NCBI RefSeq assembly: GCF_003390325.1 | Contig: NZ_QUOK01000003.1 | Location: 310,001-374,000 of the forward strand | Source of the DNA: Rhodohalobacter sp. SW132 | GTDB taxonomy: Bacteria; Bacteroidota; Rhodothermia; Balneolales; Balneolaceae | Direction: 5' to 3' | DNA length: 64,000 nt | Shown: in pieces, positions 8,346 through 18,033 of the stretch | Numbering within the stretch: the stretch's first letter is position 1 | Layout of the letters: each line of letters starts with the position of its first letter | The notes under the pieces: generated by a model | Told to the model about the DNA's origin: nothing | Seen by the model: the letters and a program-made list of their open reading frames with translations, nothing else | The model's database searches: none | Program-made: the position numbers and the translations under genes

Positions 8346-11300
8346 TTAGTCATTCTCATCCACCAGCGGGTCTTCTTTGTGAACAGCATTAAATCCAGCT
8401 TTTTCTACCCAGCTATTCACAATGTTGTACATACAAGGCACGGCAAAAAGCATCAGCAGGGTTGACATCGCCAGCCCTCCGATCACGGTTCGTGCCATCG
8501 GGCTCCACGTTTCGGATCCGGCACCCAGCTGCAATGCTAACGGAACCATCGCCAGAATAGTAGTCAGTGCCGTCATCAATATCGGCCGCAGTCTTCGTGT
8601 GGCACCATTCGCAATCGCTTCGATTCGATCCTGCCCGCGGGCCTGCAGAATTTTAATATAATCAATCATTACAATACCGTTGTTCACCACAATACCGGTA
8701 AGCAGCACCAGCCCAACCATCGCCGTAACACTAACCGGCGTGGATGTTATCCACAGCATAAGCAGAACCCCGGTAAGCGCAAGCGGAATGGTTACAATAA
8801 TGATGAATGGTTCAACCAGGCTTTCAAATTGTGATGCCATCACCATGTAGGTGAGCACACCGGCAATGAGAAATGCGATGATCAAATACCTGAACGATCG
8901 CTGCTGGTCTTCCGCGGAACCGGCGACTTCATACCGGTACCCTTCCGGCCAGCTCATCTCGTTGAGCACGGTTCTGGCCCGGTCGGTTGCCGTCCTAAGA
9001 TCAATACCGGCCAGATCGGCTTCGATTTCCGCCATCCGCTCCTGGTTCACGCGTAAAATGCTCGAAGGTCCGGTGTATCTTTCAATACGGGCCAGATTTT
9101 TAAGAGGCATCCATGTGCCTCCTGCGGTTTGTATCTGAATTTCCTCAAGCGCTGTGGATTGTGCCCGATCGATCGCACTAAGCTGAACAAGAACCTCAAA
9201 CTCAACGCCCTGATCCACAAAAGTTGTGGCAACATCACCACGAACGGCATTACTTACAGCCGTTGCTACCTGGGATGTATTGAGCCCAACCCGGGAAATT
9301 CTCTCGCGGTCCATTTCAATGCGTAATTCGGGACGTCCCTGGTCGGCACTGCTGAATACACTTGCGATGCCTTCTGTTTCACGCAGTCCGCTCATGGCAA
9401 TGGCGGTAAGCTCGTTTCGCACTTCCGGATCAAACCCGTAAATCTGTACGATCAGGCCTGTTTCACCATCGGGACTCAGCGGATCTTCCCTTACTTCGCG
9501 AATATTGGTACCCGGAACATCTCTCAGGCGTTCAAGCAGACTGGCAGTAATTTCAAACTGGCTGCGCTGTCTTTCATCCACCGGTACCAGCTCAATCCGT
9601 ACCATACCCTGGTTCCCGCCGGGATTATCGGCACCTTCAATTCCGGTTTTATCCCCGTAATCGGAGACAACCAGGCGAGCTTCAGGTACTTCATTCCGGA
9701 TCATATCTTCCACCCGAACAATGGATCTCTCCAGTTCAAACAAGTTCACGCCCGGCTCACGCTGAATTTCAAGGACGATATTGTTCTCGTCCACTTCAGG
9801 GAAAAATTCCCCGCCAAGCTGGTAAAATATCGGGAGTGATGCGATCAAAAGAATAAATGCGCCCAGTACAACGAGTCCGCTTTTCTTCAGGGCGCCATTT
9901 ACCATTCGGTTATATCTTCGTTCGACCCGGTCTAAACCGGACGTAAGTACAGGAGCAACACGGTTTGAAAATAGATTACCGGTTCCTTCTTTCGATTTTC
10001 GAAAGAGGAATATGAATGGGTAGAGTGGAATCAAAATCAAAAACAGCGGCAGTGATAAAATCCTGTTCGTAACCGACTGCCGACTCCATTCTATCAGGCG
10101 ACGCAAAACCGTTTTATTCTCCCGTTTACCCTCCAGCTCTTTTTGAAAGAGCCGGGAACTCATCACAGGAATTAGTGTGAGCGCAACCAGCACAGAAACG
10201 ATCAGCGCAAATGAAATAGTGAGAGCAAGATCCCTGAAGAGCAGCCCCGCAATTCCCGGCACAAATAGAATGGGTAAAAACACTACAAGTGTAGTAAGAG
10301 TACTCATCACAACCGGTCCGGCCACTTCCTGCGCCCCGGCAACAGATGCTGATGCCCCGTCTTTACCCTCTTCTTTGAATCTGAATATATTTTCGAGCAC
10401 CACAACCGCATTATCCACCACAAGTCCCACAGCCAGTGTAAGACCCGAAAGTGAAATAATATTCAGGCTTACATCTGCCCAGTGCATGATGCTGAATGTA
10501 GTGATAATGGAAACCGGGATCGATACGGCTACAATCAGGGAAGAGCGGCCGCTTCTCAAAAACAGAAGCAGCATAATCATCACCAGGAAAATGGCCTGGA
10601 AAGCGGTTAGTACCAGGTTTCGGATGGAGAGCTCAATAAAATCTGCCCGGTTGGTCAACACATTCAATTCAACACCGGTGGGTAAAATTCCCCGAATTTC
10701 CTCGAGGGCCTCCATCACGCCGCCGGCTGCGGTAACAATATTGCTGTCGCTCGATTTATAGATATTCAAAATCACGCCGTCATTACCCTGAACGCGTACA
10801 TTTCCAATCGGTTGGGATATTCCGTCATCAACCGATGCAATATCCTGCAAGTAAACCGGATTGCCGTCACGCACTGCAACAATGCTGTTCCGTATCTCCT
10901 CCACATTCCGAAATTCACCGATGGTACGGAGTGAGTAGGATGTTTCGCCCTCAGAAAGCTCACCGGCCGGAACCTGTACATTTTCCTGCCGGAGCCGGTT
11001 GGCAACTTCCCCAACGTCAATATCATACGCCCTCATCTGGGCATTGCTGAGCTGAACGTTGATCTGCCGATCGAGCCCGCCCGCCGTAGCAGCTGAAGCA
11101 ACTCCGGAGATCCGTTCCAGGCGCTGTTCAAGCTGCTGAGTTGAAAATGTTCGGAGTTCACGAGAACTTCGGGTGTCTGATGTGAGCGTAAGAACCACAA
11201 TCGGCTCATCATTCGGATCGTAGGAGAATACAATCGGCTGATCGGCATCCTGGGGTAAGCCACGCCTGACCTGATCGAGCTGTTTACGAACTTCGGTCTC

Positions 11301-11615
11301 CGCAAAAAACAGATCGGTTCCCCAGCTGAAATTCAGCCGCACAACAGAGGCACCCTGGCTTGAGGTTGACCGAACGCGTTCAATACCGGACACACTACCG
11401 ACCGACTCCTCAATCGTTCGGGTGATCAGTGTCTCCATATCTTCAGGCGCAACACCTTCATAGGTGGTATAGACCGTGATCGTGGGAAAAGAAACATCAG
11501 GATAGAGATTCAGCCGTAAATTGGACAGGCCGAAAATTCCGAAACCGATCAAAATCAGACTGGTCATCAAAAATGTGATCGGTCGGGCAACAGCAAGTTT
11601 GGATAAATTCTTCAT
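8346..11615 (-). CDS. RND efflux permease, second gene of the adaptor-RND-RND operon
   Basis: A 1089-aa RND permease with the usual two-fold architecture. The TM4 relay reads LVVDNAVVVLEN (Asp401, Asn402) and TM10 reads IVVNNGIVMIDY. An extra stretch between TM6 and the second porter half (around 480-560, rich in Lys/Arg/Phe: LIPLYPFIFLFRKSKEGTG) makes it longer than its neighbour. The start lies 5 bp after the adaptor stop, so translation is probably coupled. Substrates cannot be read from sequence; hydrophobic and amphiphilic compounds are usual for the family. Confidence 0.92.
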   Translation of the reverse strand: MKNLSKLAVARPITFLMTSLILIGFGIFGLSNLRLNLYPDVSFPTITVYTTYEGVAPEDMETLITRTIEESVGSVSGIERVRSTSSQGASVVRLNFSWGTDLFFAETEVRKQLDQVRRGLPQDADQPIVFSYDPNDEPIVVLTLTSDTRSSRELRTFSTQQLEQRLERISGVASAATAGGLDRQINVQLSNAQMRAYDIDVGEVANRLRQENVQVPAGELSEGETSYSLRTIGEFRNVEEIRNSIVAVRDGNPVYLQDIASVDDGISQPIGNVRVQGNDGVILNIYKSSDSNIVTAAGGVMEALEEIRGILPTGVELNVLTNRADFIELSIRNLVLTAFQAIFLVMIMLLLFLRSGRSSLIVAVSIPVSIITTFSIMHWADVSLNIISLSGLTLAVGLVVDNAVVVLENIFRFKEEGKDGASASVAGAQEVAGPVVMSTLTTLVVFLPILFVPGIAGLLFRDLALTISFALIVSVLVALTLIPVMSSRLFQKELEGKRENKTVLRRLIEWSRQSVTNRILSLPLFLILIPLYPFIFLFRKSKEGTGNLFSNRVAPVLTSGLDRVERRYNRMVNGALKKSGLVVLGAFILLIASLPIFYQLGGEFFPEVDENNIVLEIQREPGVNLFELERSIVRVEDMIRNEVPEARLVVSDYGDKTGIEGADNPGGNQGMVRIELVPVDERQRSQFEITASLLERLRDVPGTNIREVREDPLSPDGETGLIVQIYGFDPEVRNELTAIAMSGLRETEGIASVFSSADQGRPELRIEMDRERISRVGLNTSQVATAVSNAVRGDVATTFVDQGVEFEVLVQLSAIDRAQSTALEEIQIQTAGGTWMPLKNLARIERYTGPSSILRVNQERMAEIEADLAGIDLRTATDRARTVLNEMSWPEGYRYEVAGSAEDQQRSFRYLIIAFLIAGVLTYMVMASQFESLVEPFIIIVTIPLALTGVLLMLWITSTPVSVTAMVGLVLLTGIVVNNGIVMIDYIKILQARGQDRIEAIANGATRRLRPILMTALTTILAMVPLALQLGAGSETWSPMARTVIGGLAMSTLLMLFAVPCMYNIVNSWVEKAGFNAVHKEDPLVDEND

Positions 11616-11620
11616 TTGCT

Positions 11621-12880
11621 TTAGTTGCTGTTTGAATCGCTGTTTGTCTGTCGCTGACCCTGACCGCGTTCACCGCCTTCAGCCTGCTCCATCATTTCGA
11701 TTTCTCCACTACGGTCTGGCCCGGATTGCTGCTGACCCGCAATTCGAACCCTTCCGCCCTCGCGCAATGCAGACTGGCCGGTAATGATCAGGCTTTCACC
11801 CTCTTCAAGTCCTGAAAGCACCTCAACACGCTCTCCTTGTTCCAGACCTAATATCAGCTCTTTCCGGGTTGCAACCGTATCGCCCTGGGCAACAAATACC
11901 GAGTAATTTCTGCGCAGTTCTACTGTGTTGGTTTCCGGTTCGATGTAGGTTTCAACATTTTCGATCATAGCTGATCGCGGAATGATGATGGTATTTTCCC
12001 GGGTCTCGAGTGTAATTCTGGATTCCGCTAAAACTCCCTGGCGGACAGATGATGAAGCATCTATAAGGCTGACAACCACCTCGCCGAGACCTGTTTCGGG
12101 GTTAAGCTGCGGACTGATTCTTGAAATAACTCCCTCAGCGATGGTCTGCTGCCGGTTGCTCATGCGAAGCTCAACGGGAAGGCCTACCGAAATATCTTCC
12201 CAATCCTGCATCGGGAGATGCAATCGTGTTTCATATCCAATTAAATTGGCAATTTCGAATGCTGTTTCCCCGGTGGATGCAATATCCCCTTCGGCAATTG
12301 ACCGGCTCAGCACTACACCGTTCACCGGGCTGCGAACTTCCGTATTAGCGAGGTCTTCACGAGAATTGGTGAGTGATGCTTCAGCGGCTTCAAGCTGAGA
12401 GCGGCTGGTACTTAATGTAGCCCGGGCTTCTTCAAATTCTGATGAGCTGATAGCCCCCGTTTCGAACAGACGCTCCTGACGTGAAAATTGTGTACTGTCC
12501 CTTTCAAAAGCAATTCTGCTCTGCCTGTACTGCGCCTGGGCCTGCTCGTATGCATCGCGGAAGGGAACATCATAAATTTTTGCGAGAAGATCGCCCTGTG
12601 AAACCGTATCCCCGAGATCAGCGTGGATGCGAAGTACCCGGTTACTCACCTGTGGGTTGATATTTACAACATCCTGGGCGCGAATGGTTCCAAACGATCG
12701 TATCTGATCACTGATGGATGATGTTTCAACGGGAATAACCTCAACGCTGGTCGCCTGTCCCCCGCCTCCCATCTGTGAAAAATCCGGCGGTCCGCCACCG
12801 TTTGATGAATCTGAACCGCAGCCGGCAAGCAGAAGTCCTGTGATGAGTAGCAGTACACCGTAAAATCTGTAGAGTTTCAA
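11621..12880 (-). CDS. RND periplasmic adaptor lipoprotein, first gene of the adaptor-RND-RND operon
   Basis: A 419-aa membrane-fusion protein that should bridge the permeases to an outer-membrane channel. It has a lipoprotein signal with LLLAGC (Cys21), then a Gly-rich linker, a barrel-sandwich half (NPQVSNRVLRIHADLGDTV, about 74-92), a coiled-coil hairpin (about 110-170) and the second lipoyl half (NTEVRSPVNGVVLSRSIAEG). The C-terminus ends in a low-complexity Gly/Gln/Ser tail. The downstream permease starts 5 bp after its stop. No TolC-like gene is in the window, so the channel must be encoded elsewhere. Confidence 0.92.
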   Translation of the reverse strand: MKLYRFYGVLLLITGLLLAGCGSDSSNGGGPPDFSQMGGGGQATSVEVIPVETSSISDQIRSFGTIRAQDVVNINPQVSNRVLRIHADLGDTVSQGDLLAKIYDVPFRDAYEQAQAQYRQSRIAFERDSTQFSRQERLFETGAISSSEFEEARATLSTSRSQLEAAEASLTNSREDLANTEVRSPVNGVVLSRSIAEGDIASTGETAFEIANLIGYETRLHLPMQDWEDISVGLPVELRMSNRQQTIAEGVISRISPQLNPETGLGEVVVSLIDASSSVRQGVLAESRITLETRENTIIIPRSAMIENVETYIEPETNTVELRRNYSVFVAQGDTVATRKELILGLEQGERVEVLSGLEEGESLIITGQSALREGGRVRIAGQQQSGPDRSGEIEMMEQAEGGERGQGQRQTNSDSNSN

Positions 12881-13590
12881 AGTCTTATTCTGTTTTAAGT
12901 TAATTACACTTCGGATGAAAGTAGGAACTTCTATCGAATCGTGAACGTCATTGTTACATCATTTAATTTCATCTTTCAAAAACACCCCCCATTTTAATAA
13001 CGTTTTACAATGGACAGCTTTGCATTCCCTTCGTTTACTCCCAATGAGATGCCAATTGTAAACTGTAAATGCAAAACGATTCGGATTCGTTAAAAGTTGA
13101 ACACATCGCAAAACGTTGACACTCTTTTACATTTCGCGCTCGACCTAAACGATTCAGCTCTTTAAACTTACATTGATTGCAAAGCCGTGGAGATCGGCTA
13201 ATTGAAGCGGTGAATCGTTGATTTCAATTCTCTGGGTAACCATCGGATTTTAGTTCAATTCTTTCACAAGATCTCGCCTGGTGGTGATTGATGTTTGCCT
13301 CAATCTACCGGGGGAATTCAACCCGCTGTCGGGGTTGAGGTTTAGGAGTCAGCGTTCTATTCCCCCAGCTTCGCTGAGGGTTATTCACGTTGCACTCCTT
13401 CGGAGTGGTATCGTTCGTTTTAAATTGGGAGCAGATGAAGGTAGTCGTTCATGCAAGATCTGATCGGCTTTCTTAATCCCTTTGAATAGGAGATAAGAGG
13501 CATATGAACTCGTCCGAAGAAGGTATTTTGAAAACACTGCCGTTGTTCAAGAAAGAATAACATACCGTTCATTTGACCACCGCGTAATAG
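12881..13590. other. 710-bp gene-free gap between two efflux gene groups
   Basis: I see no credible coding sequence here; the short ORF at 13281-13463 runs through a hairpin series and resembles nothing. The gap should hold the promoter of the adaptor gene at its left end. A cluster of three stem-loops (13319-13407) is the only clear structure. Confidence 0.6.
13319..13407. repeat. Run of three short perfect or near-perfect hairpins
   Basis: Hairpin 1 (13319-13337) pairs CAACCC with GGGTTG. Hairpin 2 (13363-13380) is CCCCAGC-TTC-GCTGAGGG. Hairpin 3 (13393-13407) is CACTCC-TTC-GGAGTG. Two have TTC loops of the stable UUCG kind. The layout resembles a dispersed structured repeat, not a single terminator, because no T-run follows. 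Confidence 0.6.
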
Positions 13591-16500
13591 TCAGGAATCG
13601 ATTGCCTCCGCTCTCTCACCTAAAATCTCTGACCTTTTCTCCTCCACCTTCTCCCACACCCCCATCAGCAGAATAATCAGCGTCAAACTCACACCAAGCC
13701 CCCAGATGACTACCGTGGCCAGGTCGTTCCAGAATTCGTTGGTGCCGATGACCACCAGCGGGATGAGTCCGCCGATCGTGGTAAGTGAGGTGATCATCAC
13801 CGTGCGCATTTTGTTTCGGTAGACCCGCACCCAGCTTCTCAGGCCGTGGATGTTCAGCGACCGGCAGCGTTGTTTTTCGTGTATCAGCAGAATGGAGTTA
13901 TTCACCACAACACCCACCGCAAGCAACGTTCCGGCGATCGCTCCCTGGTCAAAGTTGATATCGTGGTAGAGCGCCCCCATCATCACACCAATAAAACTGA
14001 GCGGAATGGCCAGGATCACCACCAGCGGATCACGCCAGCTCTCAAGCAGTGCCGATACAATCATCCATACGCTCAGGATGGTTAAAAACAGAAGAAGCAA
14101 ATAGTTGTGAAGCTGATCACTTTGTCCCCACGAGAAAAAACCACCTCCAAACTGGATCGATGCGCCTACGGGAACCGGCACTTCATCCAGTACTGATTCA
14201 ATGTAATTTGTAGCCAGGCGGGGCGGTCCGAGGAAATCGATAGAAAGCGTGCGCTGATACGATTGATCTTCCCTGATAATCTGCGACATCGTTCTTTCGC
14301 GGGTAAGAGATGCGATATCATCTACTGTGAAAAAGATCTGATCGCTCCGACGGGCACGGTTCAGAAAATCCTCCTCGTAGTTACTTTGCGCCTGGCTGAG
14401 CCCCATCAGGTAGAGCCTCTCACCATTCATATCCACGCGGCCGCGAATGTTTTCCGGGTTGGCATCAAGCTGAATGGCATCCATAACGGCACGGCGGTCA
14501 AGCTCTCTAAGAGTGAGTTTTTCATCATCAAAATCGAGCACATACTGGAACATCTCACTCCTTTGCCATCCCCCTGTAGCGTGGATATCCACCTCCTGAA
14601 CCCGGGGATTTCGCTTCATGCGCGCGGCGATATCTTCCGCCAGAAGCAGAAGTTCATCATACGAAAAACCTCTCAGGCTTACGCGTCTGCCCATGGATCC
14701 TCCACCAAAACCGGAACTATACCCATCGCCAAGTCCGCTCACTGAAATACCGGAATTTCCGGTCCGCGCTGCGAGAAACTGGGCAGCTCCGTAGAATTCG
14801 TACGGTTCACCCTGAAACAGGTACTCATCTTTGATATAGAATCGCATCTGCGCACCAGAGAATTCTGAGATATTGGTCTCAAAATACTCAAACGCGTGCG
14901 CATACGGTCGGGCGAGCGTCTCAAAATTTCGAGCCATCTTGTCGATCTCCTCCATCGGAGTCCCCTGCGGGGTGCGGATGTTGATGAAGATACTCTCGCC
15001 CTGGCTACGGCCCCAGGGTGTTCCAAAATAGGTTTCGTTGAAGAATTTATAGGTCAGGCCGCCGACTTTCGGGTCGATATCACTCCGGTTATCGAAATAG
15101 GCGCGGGTAAATTCCGGCCAGGATGTATCCTCCCAGTCAGGTTCATCAATCGTGAAAATCGGGATTCCAAAGACCGCAATCAGCAATATGTAGAAAATCC
15201 ATCGCGCTTTGTGGCGATAGTAGAACAGCCGAACCAGGAGCCGGTTGAGCGCACGGCTCATCTTTCTCTTAAGTGATCGCTCCTGTTTTTCCGCTGATGA
15301 TGGCACCAGCCAGATGAGTGAATAGGGAATCCAGGTAAGGGCAACGATTACGGATGAGATCAGCGTGGAGGTAAGCGCGATGGCCAGCGGGACCAGGAAA
15401 AGCTGCAGCTCCTCCATTGCGAAAAAGAGCGGGATGAATATTCCCACCGTAGTTAACGTACTGCCAAATACCGGAACGAGCGTGTAGGGAAGTTCCTCTC
15501 TTACATGCCGCAGCCGGTCCGATAGCGTGCGCGGCAGTTTTGGATTGAGCTGCTCAAAAACAACGACCGCATTATCGATGATCATTCCCAGGGCAACGGT
15601 GAGACCTGCCAGGGTGAGCACGTTCAGCGTGTAGTTCATGAAAAAGAGAAACCCGAGGCTCATCATCAGGGAAAAGATGATGCTGCCGAGAATTACAAAC
15701 GGGGCGCGGAACCGTCGAATGAATAGCAGCAGGATCAAAAAAACCGAAAGCAGGCTGAACATGGACTGAAACTGCAGGTCACCAAACTGACGGCGCAGAT
15801 CTTCGGTGGAATCCCGTTCGAGCTGCAGGGTTACGTCCGCCGGAAGAAGCGCCTGAATCTGTTCTACTTCCGACCGGATTCGTTCGGCAAGACGGATTGC
15901 ATCGGAGCCGCTTTCGCGTACGAAGGTCATGCTAAGCGCCGGGTTTCCGTTCAGCCGTTTGAGGCTTTTCACCGGGTAATCTTCGATATTTACATATGCC
16001 AGTGCGTCCAGGCTGACCTGCCGGTGACTGTTTGGAATCCGGATTTTCATCGCCCGTATATCCTCAACGGAGTTGAATTCAGGCGGAATGAGCATGCTCA
16101 TTCTCGACCCGCTCTGCTCAATGAAACCGCTGGAACGCCAGTTTAGCCGTTCGCTCACTTCCTGCATGATCTGTTCCGACCGCAACCCGTGTCGCTCAAG
16201 CATCGGTGAGTTAAAGCGGAGTGTCAGTGCCGGATCTTCTGCTCCCCGGATTTCTACATCCGCCAGGCCGGGATATCCCAGCAGCCGGAGGCGGATTTGT
16301 TCTTCAGCCAGCCTGTAAAGTTCCCTTTTACTGCGATCCCCGCTGATGGAGTAGGCCATAAAAGTCTCCTGCTCCTGCAGTTCCTGGGGGATCGACCGGT
16401 TGATGCGGGGCTGACGAACCTGCGGCGGCAGTTCATTAGATAATCCAAACAGGTATTCCTGAAGCTCAAGAATTCTGAATTCTACAGGCGTATCTTTCTC

Positions 16501-16776
16501 AAATGTGATGGTAACCTGTGAACGGCCTTCATTCGAGACTGAACGTATCTGATCCACATTTCTCAGCCGGGTAGCCACCGATTCCACTCGCCGGGTGATC
16601 TCCTGCTCCACCACTTCCGGACTTGTGGTACCCCAGTTATAGTTCACCGTCACCGAAGGAAGACGAAGATCAGGGGCCATCTCCAGCGGAATATTCATCC
16701 ACGCCACCACTCCCACAATGGCAATCGCCATGTAGCTGAGTGAAATGAGATATTTTCGGCGGAAGATTTCTTGCAT
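13591..16776 (-). CDS. RND family permease, divergent type
   Basis: A 1061-aa RND permease. TM4 reads GMIIDNAVVVFEQL (Asp401, Asn402) and TM10 reads VVVNNSILLIHE. It is the most divergent of the four permeases here: the N-terminal region starts MQEIFRRKYLISLSYMAIAI, and the middle contains an unusual acidic stretch (TIDEPDWEDTSWPEFTRAYF, just after TM7 at about 540-560). It is the last gene of a group with a permease, an adaptor and a TonB-C lipoprotein, and starts right after the inverted-repeat cassette carrying the four-helix-bundle gene. It has no adaptor of its own and may share the one at 18031-19137. Confidence 0.88.
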   Translation of the reverse strand: MQEIFRRKYLISLSYMAIAIVGVVAWMNIPLEMAPDLRLPSVTVNYNWGTTSPEVVEQEITRRVESVATRLRNVDQIRSVSNEGRSQVTITFEKDTPVEFRILELQEYLFGLSNELPPQVRQPRINRSIPQELQEQETFMAYSISGDRSKRELYRLAEEQIRLRLLGYPGLADVEIRGAEDPALTLRFNSPMLERHGLRSEQIMQEVSERLNWRSSGFIEQSGSRMSMLIPPEFNSVEDIRAMKIRIPNSHRQVSLDALAYVNIEDYPVKSLKRLNGNPALSMTFVRESGSDAIRLAERIRSEVEQIQALLPADVTLQLERDSTEDLRRQFGDLQFQSMFSLLSVFLILLLFIRRFRAPFVILGSIIFSLMMSLGFLFFMNYTLNVLTLAGLTVALGMIIDNAVVVFEQLNPKLPRTLSDRLRHVREELPYTLVPVFGSTLTTVGIFIPLFFAMEELQLFLVPLAIALTSTLISSVIVALTWIPYSLIWLVPSSAEKQERSLKRKMSRALNRLLVRLFYYRHKARWIFYILLIAVFGIPIFTIDEPDWEDTSWPEFTRAYFDNRSDIDPKVGGLTYKFFNETYFGTPWGRSQGESIFINIRTPQGTPMEEIDKMARNFETLARPYAHAFEYFETNISEFSGAQMRFYIKDEYLFQGEPYEFYGAAQFLAARTGNSGISVSGLGDGYSSGFGGGSMGRRVSLRGFSYDELLLLAEDIAARMKRNPRVQEVDIHATGGWQRSEMFQYVLDFDDEKLTLRELDRRAVMDAIQLDANPENIRGRVDMNGERLYLMGLSQAQSNYEEDFLNRARRSDQIFFTVDDIASLTRERTMSQIIREDQSYQRTLSIDFLGPPRLATNYIESVLDEVPVPVGASIQFGGGFFSWGQSDQLHNYLLLLFLTILSVWMIVSALLESWRDPLVVILAIPLSFIGVMMGALYHDINFDQGAIAGTLLAVGVVVNNSILLIHEKQRCRSLNIHGLRSWVRVYRNKMRTVMITSLTTIGGLIPLVVIGTNEFWNDLATVVIWGLGVSLTLIILLMGVWEKVEEKRSEILGERAEAIDS

Positions 16777-16809
16777 AGGAGTGAAAGGGGAAAAGTAAAA
16801 AGTGAAAAT

Positions 16810-17163
16810 TTATCTGGGCGATAGCATAGCGGATAACATGGCAAATATTTCGTTTGCCTGAAGGCCCAGCTTTTCTATATCCTTTTCATTCAGATAGTCC
16901 AGATCGAGACTGATTTCAATTTGTGTATCGATTTCAACCAGAGAAGATCTTGCGATTTCAAAAAATCTCTCCCGCTCAACTTTAGATTTACGTGCTGATC
17001 CTTCAGAAATATTCGATGGAACTGAAATAGCCGCTCTCCGAAGCTGACTCATAAGTACATATTTCTCTTCTATGGGAAACTTTCTTGTTAACAGATAAAT
17101 CTCTTTAACGAGTTCAAGACTCTTCTTCCAAACCGATAGTTTTTTATGATTCAATTTTAGCAT
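16810..17163 (-). CDS. Four-helix-bundle protein (23S rRNA intervening-sequence protein family)
   Basis: A 117-aa protein with the family hallmarks LSVWKKSLELVKEIYLLTRK, MSQLRRAAISVPSNISEGSA and RSSLVEIDTQIEISLDL. Homologues form a pentameric four-helix bundle and are encoded in intervening sequences of 23S rRNA or as stand-alone genes; their biochemical role is not established. Here it lies within an efflux operon, in the operon's direction, bracketed by inverted purine/pyrimidine-rich arms (16783-17317). It has no evident link to transport, which favours insertion as a cassette over a role in the pump. Confidence 0.88.
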   Translation of the reverse strand: MLKLNHKKLSVWKKSLELVKEIYLLTRKFPIEEKYVLMSQLRRAAISVPSNISEGSARKSKVERERFFEIARSSLVEIDTQIEISLDLDYLNEKDIEKLGLQANEIFAMLSAMLSPR

Positions 17164-17235
17164 AAGATCGTTTATTTTGTTGTTGGTTATACATATGAGC
17201 CTATTACAACCAACCCCTTACAAAACTTTTCAAAT

Positions 17236-17317
17236 TTTTCACTTCTCACTTTTCACTTCTCACTTCTCACTTCTCACTTCTCACTTCTCACTTCTCACTT
17301 CTCACTTTTCCCCTTTC
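17236..17317 (+). repeat. Heptanucleotide microsatellite TTCTCAC
   Basis: About nine tandem TTCTCAC/TTTTCAC heptamers end in ACTTTTCCCCTTTC. Related shorter tracts occur at 18001-18033 and 19261-19295, and an inverted one at 16778-16806. These are the gene junctions of this operon. Confidence 0.8.
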
Positions 17318-17321
17318 CACA

Positions 17322-17819
17322 CTAAGGCAAACTAAACTGAATAGGCATCGAATGACGAACCACAACCGGTTCGCCGTTTTTTCGTGCCGGGTTGAATCTT
17401 GTGGCTTTAATCATACGGATTGACTCTTCATCCAGCCCGTGCCCTACACTTTCACGTACGACCAGGTCCCTGGCATTTCCTTCGAGATCCACTATAAAAT
17501 CGATGATCACCGTCCCTTCTGCTCCTGCATTTCTGGCTTTTTCAGGGTAATCAATTCCTCCAAGCAAACCCATCCTTCCGCCTGCAACAACAGGTAAAGT
17601 GTCCACAGAGTCACGGTCAACTACCTGGCTGCGCAGAGCCTCCAATTCTTCTACTGTCAGTTCACTTTCAGGGACAAATCCATCCTCAGAATTGAACGAG
17701 CCGGAACTTCCGCAACCGGAAAAAATTCCGATCGAAATTACCATCAGACAGCAATAAAATCCCCCCTTTCGCCTCCACCATGATAAAAATGTATCAGTGT
17801 TGTTATAGTGATTGTTCAT
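17322..17819 (-). CDS. TonB C-terminal-domain lipoprotein
   Basis: A 165-aa protein with a lipoprotein-type signal (IFSGC, Cys36) and a C-terminal TonB_C fold. The domain runs from YPEKARNAGAEGTVIIDFIV through ESIRMIKATRFNPARKNGEP to HSMPIQFSLP, about 90-165. In classical TonB this domain contacts outer-membrane receptors, but here it is on a short lipid-anchored protein without the Pro-rich spanner. It may be an accessory factor coupled to the adjacent RND pump. The gene lies between the adaptor (211 bp upstream) and the four-helix cassette. Domain call is firm, function is open. Confidence 0.8.
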   Translation of the reverse strand: MNNHYNNTDTFLSWWRRKGGFYCCLMVISIGIFSGCGSSGSFNSEDGFVPESELTVEELEALRSQVVDRDSVDTLPVVAGGRMGLLGGIDYPEKARNAGAEGTVIIDFIVDLEGNARDLVVRESVGHGLDEESIRMIKATRFNPARKNGEPVVVRHSMPIQFSLP

Positions 17820-18000
17820 ATTTCATTCAGATTATATTCAGTACTCAATTCAAAAAATACTGAGGCAAAATACCCAATTTATTTGATGTCAGCCTACCTG
17901 TCTGATGACGGATTGTAATTTAAAATTTAATCTATTTCACCATACTTAAATCGTCGGTTTTAATCAGGCAAATGACTACCAACTCCATCCAAAACTGATT

Positions 18001-18033
18001 TTTTTTCACTTCTCACTTTTCACTTTTCCCTCA
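18001..18033 (+). repeat. TTTTCAC/TTCTCAC repeat tract at the adaptor 3' end
   Basis: A short copy of the heptamer tract seen at 17236-17317. It overlaps the last codon region of the adaptor gene and ends in CTTTTCCC. It probably shares an origin with the other junction tracts. Confidence 0.65.

Larger units (their letters stand above)
16783..17317. mobile_element. Inverted-repeat cassette carrying the four-helix-bundle gene
   Basis: The ends are perfect 14-bp inverted copies: GAAAGGGGAAAAGT at 16783-16796 and ACTTTTCCCCTTTC at 17304-17317. Inside them the arms continue as purine-rich AGTGAAAATT on the left and its pyrimidine-rich counterpart, the TTCTCAC tract, on the right. The cassette fills the space between two operon genes almost exactly: 6 bp from the RND start and 4 bp from the TonB-C stop. 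Mobility is inferred from this structure; no target duplication was established. Confidence 0.5.

Noticed and set aside
10177-10761. 194-codon plus-strand ORF inside an RND gene
   Set aside because: Ser/Thr-rich antisense shadow of a conserved membrane region.
13281-13463. Plus-strand ORF in the 710-bp gap
   Set aside because: It runs through three hairpins and has no protein-like pattern.
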